A stretch of DNA of 38,347 nucleotides from Akkermansia muciniphila (GTDB lineage Bacteria > Verrucomicrobiota > Kiritimatiellia > RFP12 > UBA1067). The notes under the pieces are model-generated. The model ran no database searches, was not told the origin of the DNA, and saw only the letters and a list, made by a program, of their open reading frames with translations. How positions within the stretch are numbered: position 1 is the stretch's first letter; each line of letters begins with the position of its first letter. The stretch lies in NCBI GenBank assembly GCA_945870145.1, contig CAMBQV010000007.1:1-38347 (forward strand), in the 5' to 3' direction. Position numbers and translations under genes: made by a program. This document shows, one piece after another, positions 34,470 through 38,347 of the stretch.

Positions 34470-34656
34470 GTCAGGGGTCGGGGTTTCCGCCTTCGCGATG
34501 CCTACGGCGGACAAGCAGGGTTCAGGAAATACTTTGTCTCGAACTTCGTCGATTCTAAAACTCTGCGCCCCTGCGCCTCTGCGGGATAAAGTTACTCGTT
34601 CGTTTATTCCCGGGGCTATCCAACTGCCAACTGCTACTGCCGACTGCTACTGCCAC
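34470..34656. repeat. Composite intergenic repeat between sulP-type gene and CDF gene
   Basis: The region holds the CCGCCTTCGCGATGCCTACGGCGG hairpin module (34489-34512), the module ACTTCGTCGATTCTAAAACTCTG (as at 21003), the core AAAGTTACTCGTTCGTTTATT (34588-34608) and ACTGCCAACTGCTACTGCCG tandems up to 34656. No gene seen. Confidence 0.75.
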
Positions 34657-35568
34657 TCAATCCTTCTTCGCCTTCGTGGGCTCCAGATGGATCATGACGT
34701 CATAGACGAGCTTATTCGCGTCCATGATCGCCCCTTTGATTTTGTGGCTCAGAGCATGGCCTTCGACAATGGTCATCAGGGGTGAAACCCAGACATGCAT
34801 GTCCACATACCAACCAATCCCGCTCTTACGAATCTTAACAACCTCGACATTGTCGACAGAGGGGATCTCGCTCGCGAGCTTATAGACCGCATCAATAGAG
34901 TCCTGCGCAACCGTTCCATCCAACACATCATGCATGGAACCTTTGATGATCAAAATCCCGTTGATTAAAATAATGAAGCACGCCAGTAATGCCCCCCAAT
35001 CGTCAGCCATCTCGTAGCCTTTACCACCAAATAAGGCAATAGCAATGCCGATCGCAGCAGCAGCAGAGGTGATCGCGTCCGAGCGATGGTGCCACGCATC
35101 CCCTTTCAGGGCTTGACTCCCGACATCGGTATTGGCCCCAAGCACCTTTCTCGACAGGGTCTCCTTGACGATGACTACAATGATTAAAACAGGCAAAGTA
35201 AACCAAGAAGGCACTAGATGAGGAGTCAAAATCTCTTTTACCGACTGATAAGCGATAACCCCAGCGGCTGCAATCAAGGAAAAACCCGAAAAGACCCCCA
35301 CCAACGATTCGATCTTACCGTGTCCGTACGGATGCTCTTTGTCTGCTGGCTTTAACGAAAAATGGAATCCTACCCACGTAATCAATGAGGTGAAAATATC
35401 AGAGGCGGACTCGATACCATCTGCGATCAGCGCATAGGAGTTTCCAATAACGCCCGTAATAATTTTAACCATCATCAACGAAACATTGACGACGATGGTC
35501 AAAATTCCGAGGTTAACTAGCTCATTTCTCTGTTCTGTTTGCAACATAATATTAATGTAGCATACCAT
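34657..35568 (-). CDS. Cation diffusion facilitator (CDF) metal transporter
   Basis: CDF proteins export divalent metals (Zn, Co, Fe, Mn) in exchange for protons. The protein has six membrane segments, the metal-site pairs ADGIESASD in TM2 and DAWHHRSD in TM5, the HPYGHGKIE loop, and a cytoplasmic C-terminal domain (VEVVKIRKSGIGWYVDMHVW). Metal specificity is unknown. I chose the ATG at 35568 (303 residues) because GGAG lies 5 bases upstream. The track start at 35604 has none, and an internal ATG at 35547 is also possible. It is divergent from the substrate-binding protein gene. Confidence 0.88.
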   Translation of the reverse strand: MVCYINIMLQTEQRNELVNLGILTIVVNVSLMMVKIITGVIGNSYALIADGIESASDIFTSLITWVGFHFSLKPADKEHPYGHGKIESLVGVFSGFSLIAAAGVIAYQSVKEILTPHLVPSWFTLPVLIIVVIVKETLSRKVLGANTDVGSQALKGDAWHHRSDAITSAAAAIGIAIALFGGKGYEMADDWGALLACFIILINGILIIKGSMHDVLDGTVAQDSIDAVYKLASEIPSVDNVEVVKIRKSGIGWYVDMHVWVSPLMTIVEGHALSHKIKGAIMDANKLVYDVMIHLEPTKAKKD

Positions 35569-35615
35569 AAGGGCTCCATTTCCGTCAGCAAGAAAGATAT
35601 GCACTATTTGTCAAA

Positions 35616-35644
35616 TTGACGAATGGTGCTAGGGTTGTTAAACT
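35616..35644 (+). promoter_or_regulatory. Promoter of the substrate-binding protein gene (near-leaderless)
   Basis: TTGACG (35616-35621), 17 bp, TAAACT (35639-35644). The expected transcription start is at about 35651, next to the ATG at 35652. The track's start codon at 35616 is this -35 box. Confidence 0.5.
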
Positions 35645-35651
35645 GACCTCG

Positions 35652-37412
35652 ATGAAATTTCTCCTCCTTCTATTGATTGCGTCTGTCATCGCACTACCCT
35701 TTCTCTTTAAGCGTACTGCCTCTGAGGATTCGTGGAAGCTTGGCGATCCGGAACTGATTATCATCACGCCGCAAAACGAAGCCATCCGTCAGGAGTTCAG
35801 GCATGGGTTTTCAGCGTGGCATCAAAAGAAGTACGGCCAGCCGGTTCGCATTGACTGGCGAGCCCTCGGTGGTACGACAGAGATCATGCGCTATCTTGCA
35901 GCCGAGTATGTTCGCTCCGCCAAGCACTATTTCAAGGCATCATCTAAGCCATGGCCTGCCAACGGACCAGAAATCGTGCTTGCACCCAAACAACCCACAA
36001 CCGCTGAAGATCTCTACTTGTGGAACCGATTCCGTGACTGTGACAATCCCCAATCGATCTCCTGTAACATGGATATCTTCTTCGGCGGCGGACCTTATGA
36101 CCACAGCAAAGCCCAGTCCCAAGGGTTAACCGTGCCGGCTTGGGGTACGAATGCCCCACCTTCAGGCCTCTTCGTTGATGTGGAGAACCGCATCCTTATC
36201 CCTGAAGGGTTGCACGGTGAGGTCTGGCGGGGGCGAGCCTTCTATGGGACTGCCCTCAGTGCCTTCGGCATCTGTTACAACAGAACCCGCCTGCGCGACC
36301 TTGGCATCCTGGATCCGCCACAGACCTGGGAAGACCTGAGTGATCCGCTCTATTGCGGCCAACTGGCTCTGGCCGACCCCACCAAAAGCGGAAGCATTGC
36401 AAAAGCCTTTGAGATGATCATTCAGTCTCAGTGCATGAAAACGATGATCGAAGCGGGCATTTCCGCTGAGCAAATTGAACATTATGAGAAAGTGATTGCC
36501 GAAGCGAAAGGCAAGCCAGAAAACGGTGCGTCTCTACTCCCTGCCACATACCAAGCGACGCTCGAAGAGGGATGGCGCAAAGGAATCTCGCTTATACGCC
36601 TCCTGAGCGCCAATGGTCGTTACTACAGCGATTCCGCCTCTAAAATTCCAATTGATATCAGCATGGGAGTTGCAGCCGCAGGGATCACCATTGACTTCAT
36701 GGGCCGTTTTCAGGCAGAGATGTCCACCCCTGCCGGGAAGGAACCGGTTGTCTGCTATGTCAACCCCAAGGCCGGGTCCAGCGTCAATGCAGACCCCATC
36801 AGTCTCCTCCGAGGGGCACCCCACCGCAAACTGGCGGTTCGCTTCATCGAGTTTGTCCTGAGCGCTGAAGGACAGAAACTCTGGAACTATAAACCTGGAA
36901 CACCTGGCGGCCCCAAGCGCTTTGCCTTGCGCCGCCTGCCGATCCGCCGCGATTTTTATCCATCGACTGATCCGGTCATCCAACAAGCCTTTGAACAACA
37001 CAAGCCCTTCCTCTCAGACCACCTATGGCTCCCTGAGAACGATGCCTATCATCTCGCGCAGTCCTTCCACTACATCCCTCGCTGGACCTCCATGCATTTC
37101 GGAATCCAGCGCGACTTAATTCGTGCCATGTGCATGGACTCGGGTGAAGAACTGAGATCGGCATGGCGCTCCATCTTGGCGCATGGAGGTCCTGAGGCCA
37201 ACCCCAAAGCCATGGCCCTGCTGGAAGCAATGCCAGACACCCCCTATCCGCTGACCTGGAAGAGCGCCATCACCGACTATGCAAGCGTCCCCCGTGCAGA
37301 AATCCTTCGCACTTGGACCGCTTTCTTCCGCACACAGTATCGCCTCGCTGAGGCGGAGGCAATTGGCAGTCGACAGCCTCCTTCGCGGATACGGCTACGG
37401 CGGCCAGAGTAG
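35652..37412 (+). CDS. Orphan ABC-type extracellular solute-binding protein
   Basis: The 586-residue protein begins with a signal anchor (MKFLLLLLIASVIALPFLF) and is a type 2 periplasmic binding protein like iron/putrescine binders: PELIIITPQNEAIRQEFRHG, VRIDWRALGGTTEIMRYL, MDIFFGGGPYDH, FGICYNRTRL, PPQTWEDLSDP, ADPTKSGS and NPKAGSSVNADPI. It is long for this group because of a C-terminal segment after about residue 440. No permease or ATPase gene lies beside it. The last dozen residues (QPPSRIRLRRPE) come from the dispersed repeat also seen at the end of ispG, so the native C-terminus was probably a little shorter. Substrate unknown. Confidence 0.82.
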   Translation: MKFLLLLLIASVIALPFLFKRTASEDSWKLGDPELIIITPQNEAIRQEFRHGFSAWHQKKYGQPVRIDWRALGGTTEIMRYLAAEYVRSAKHYFKASSKPWPANGPEIVLAPKQPTTAEDLYLWNRFRDCDNPQSISCNMDIFFGGGPYDHSKAQSQGLTVPAWGTNAPPSGLFVDVENRILIPEGLHGEVWRGRAFYGTALSAFGICYNRTRLRDLGILDPPQTWEDLSDPLYCGQLALADPTKSGSIAKAFEMIIQSQCMKTMIEAGISAEQIEHYEKVIAEAKGKPENGASLLPATYQATLEEGWRKGISLIRLLSANGRYYSDSASKIPIDISMGVAAAGITIDFMGRFQAEMSTPAGKEPVVCYVNPKAGSSVNADPISLLRGAPHRKLAVRFIEFVLSAEGQKLWNYKPGTPGGPKRFALRRLPIRRDFYPSTDPVIQQAFEQHKPFLSDHLWLPENDAYHLAQSFHYIPRWTSMHFGIQRDLIRAMCMDSGEELRSAWRSILAHGGPEANPKAMALLEAMPDTPYPLTWKSAITDYASVPRAEILRTWTAFFRTQYRLAEAEAIGSRQPPSRIRLRRPE

Positions 37413-37530
37413 CAGTTGGCAGTGCCTACTTGCGTCCTGCTGTCCTTACGTCCTTGGGTCACACTCTTCTCGCGTGCCTTCCTGCGCCTTCCGGCGACCA
37501 CACAGTAGTCACTGGGAAGTGATTAAAAGG
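37377..37530. repeat. Intergenic repeat at the 3' end of the substrate-binding protein gene
   Basis: CCTCCTTCGCGGATACGGCT followed by ACGGCGGCCAGAGTAG matches the family at 25823-25865. The TAG stop of the gene is inside it. The inverse of ACTGCCAACTG (CAGTTGGCAGTGCC) follows at 37405-37418. Beyond that to 37530 I see no gene. Confidence 0.65.
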
Positions 37531-38005
37531 GCGAAAGGCCAAAGTAAAAAGAAAAGCCAAAAGTTTTCACTTTTGACTTTTCATTTTTTACTTAAAATTG
37601 GCGGAGAGAGAGGGATTGACGCTCTTTCGCTTACGCTCATCGCTCCCGTCCGTCAGTAGCCGGACGGGCCTCAAACGTGCGGTCGCCCTGCGCGACTACG
37701 CTGGGGCTTCGCGCGCGTTTGATCGAACCGGGGGTTCTCATCCCGAGAATAAGAAAAAAACCAAAAGTTTTCACTTTTGACTTTTCATTTTTCACTTAAA
37801 ATTGGCGGAGAGAGAGGGATTGACGCTCTTTCGCTGTCGCTCATCGCTCCAGGCTGGACGAGCCAGCCTGGCCTCAAACGAGCGGTCGCGCTACGGGGAT
37901 ACCCTTGCGCTTTGCGCGCGTTTGATCGAACCGGGGGTTCTCATCCCGAGAATAAGAAAAAAGCCAAAAGTTTTCACTTTTGACTTTTCATTTTTTACTT
38001 AAAAT
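37531..38005 (-). repeat. Tandem ~203-bp repeats carrying the 3' end of tRNA-Ser
   Basis: The 19-mer TGGCGGAGAGAGAGGGATT, the last 19 nt of tRNA-Ser(GGA) including CCA, occurs at 37599-37617, 37803-37821 and within the true tRNA at 38006-38024. Spacing is 204 and 203 bp, giving two full units and a partial third of about 70 bp. Each unit shares GACGCTCTTTCGC, an outer stem TCAAACG/CGTTTGA, GATCGAACCGGGGGTTCTCA, and a hairpin CAAAAGT-TTTC-ACTTTTG that is followed by a T-run on the minus strand. The hairpin inside the unit differs in sequence between copies but stays paired. The layout resembles the 178-bp rtT repeats behind E. coli tyrT. ORFs here are repeat artefacts. Confidence 0.9.
37956..37982 (-). 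terminator. Terminator-like hairpin after tRNA-Ser
   Basis: On the minus strand CAAAAGT-GAAA-ACTTTTG is followed by GCTTTTTTC. The same element recurs in each repeat unit (near 37752-37779 and 37549-37575). The first copy is the natural end of the tRNA transcript. Confidence 0.6.
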
Positions 38006-38094
38006 TGGCGGAGAGAGAGGGATTCGAACCCCCGGTGCCTTGCGACACACAACATTTCCAATGTTGCGCCATAGACCAACTCGGCCATCTCTCC
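38006..38094 (-). tRNA. tRNA-Ser(GGA)
   Basis: The 89-nt gene has acceptor GGAGAGA/TCTCTCC, discriminator G73 and encoded CCA, a D-arm GCC/GGC, anticodon stem CAACA/TGTTG with loop TTGGAAA (anticodon GGA), a long variable arm (GTGTCGCAAGGCAC) typical of serine tRNAs, and the T-arm GGGGG..CCC with TTCGAAT. Its last 19 nt are repeated downstream in the tandem array. It is transcribed after tRNA-Arg, 79 bp apart. Confidence 0.97.
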
Positions 38095-38173
38095 AATTAA
38101 AAAAGAGCAGTATTTATAGCGTTTCCTGCTGCAAAAGACAATTCAAAAGATGCAGGATACGCTTTTTTATTCA

Positions 38174-38250
38174 TGGTGCACCTGGCGGGGATCGAACCCA
38201 CAACCTTCGGCTTCGGAGGCCAACACTCTATCCAATTGAGCTACAGGTGC
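38174..38250 (-). tRNA. tRNA-Arg(CCG)
   Basis: The 77-nt cloverleaf has acceptor GCACCTG/CAGGTGC, D-arm GCTC/GAGT, anticodon stem TTGGC/GCCGA with loop CTCCGAA (anticodon CCG), T-arm GTGGG/CCCGC with TTCGATC, discriminator A and encoded CCA. Confidence 0.97.
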
Positions 38251-38266
38251 AAAAAAGAAGGGCTTT

Positions 38267-38295
38267 ACTATAATCGGTGGGACTCTAAAGTTCAA
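38267..38295 (-). promoter_or_regulatory. Promoter of the tRNA-Arg/tRNA-Ser unit
   Basis: On the minus strand TTGAAC (38295-38290), 17 bp, TATAGT (38272-38267), 16 bp upstream of tRNA-Arg. It is the only promoter seen for both tRNAs and the repeat array. Confidence 0.72.
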
Positions 38296-38347
38296 GCACG
38301 TATATTTCCGATATGAAAATAATTCCTGTACTTACTTACTGCTCCAC

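Noticed and set aside
37598-38002. Short ORFs in the tRNA-Ser repeat array
   Set aside because: They run against the tRNA direction, read through the tRNA tail and terminator parts, and differ between units by frame-breaking changes. Structure is preserved better than any protein.
37531-38094. Integrase attachment site of a prophage or integrative element at tRNA-Ser
   Set aside because: Tandem copies of a tRNA 3' end can mark integration, but the copies are only about 203 bp apart with no integrase or cargo between them, so tandem duplication fits better.

Overview
The window is a chromosomal segment of moderate GC content. It most likely comes from the PVC superphylum, and Kiritimatiellota/Lentisphaerota is my best guess. 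That placement is inferred from gene content, not from a database search: an HzsA-related protein with haem motifs, sulfatase remnants, a secreted parallel beta-helix protein, a rhamnose catabolic operon, and intergenic regions full of dispersed repeats. Promoters are ordinary sigma70-like, and several fit with 17-18 bp spacing.

Region 1 (1-9.9 kb, accessory/defence, all minus strand). In transcription order this region holds an RdgC-like protein, a secreted beta-helix protein, a HigB/HigA-type toxin-antitoxin pair whose antitoxin carries an ImmA/IrrE peptidase domain, a deletion scar (5' end of a Mod methylase gene joined to the 3' end of an rdgC-like gene), a Res-type helicase-nuclease, an AlbA_2/RecG-like ATP-binding protein, and the start of a Mod methyltransferase cut by the window edge. 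Res, the AlbA_2 protein and Mod look like one type III-like restriction-modification locus with an extra gene between its two subunits. Four copies of an 11-bp motif, spaced near multiples of a helical turn, precede mod.

Region 2 (10-17.5 kb, core). dprA-topA is on the minus strand, with a TopA whose C-terminus holds three cysteine-free repeats instead of zinc ribbons. rpsT, lipB, a small membrane protein, pgk and a zinc-ribbon membrane protein are on the plus strand, several with clear promoters and terminators.

Region 3 (17.5-25.7 kb, sugar and carbohydrate metabolism). This region has the HzsA-related protein, a sulfatase pseudogene broken by intergenic repeat modules, and a rhamnose operon (class II aldolase, rhaT, rhaA) with a good promoter and terminator. 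No rhamnulokinase is visible. A secreted coiled-coil protein follows.

Region 4 (25.7-37.4 kb, mixed core). Here are ispG, an unrecognised zinc-finger-like protein with disordered ends, an M48 membrane protease, a Tat-exported TIM-barrel protein with a coupled membrane protein, tRNA-Ala(CGC), a SulP transporter, a CDF metal transporter and an orphan ABC substrate-binding protein. IspG and the substrate-binding protein both end in C-terminal tails translated from the same intergenic repeat.

Region 5 (37.4-38.3 kb). tRNA-Arg(CCG) and tRNA-Ser(GGA) are transcribed leftwards from one promoter. About 2.3 tandem units of roughly 203 bp follow, each carrying the last 19 nt of the tRNA-Ser gene. This closely resembles the rtT repeats behind E. 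coli tyrT. The two full units differ in sequence at one hairpin but keep it perfectly paired, which points to a structured RNA and is the most interesting signal in the window.
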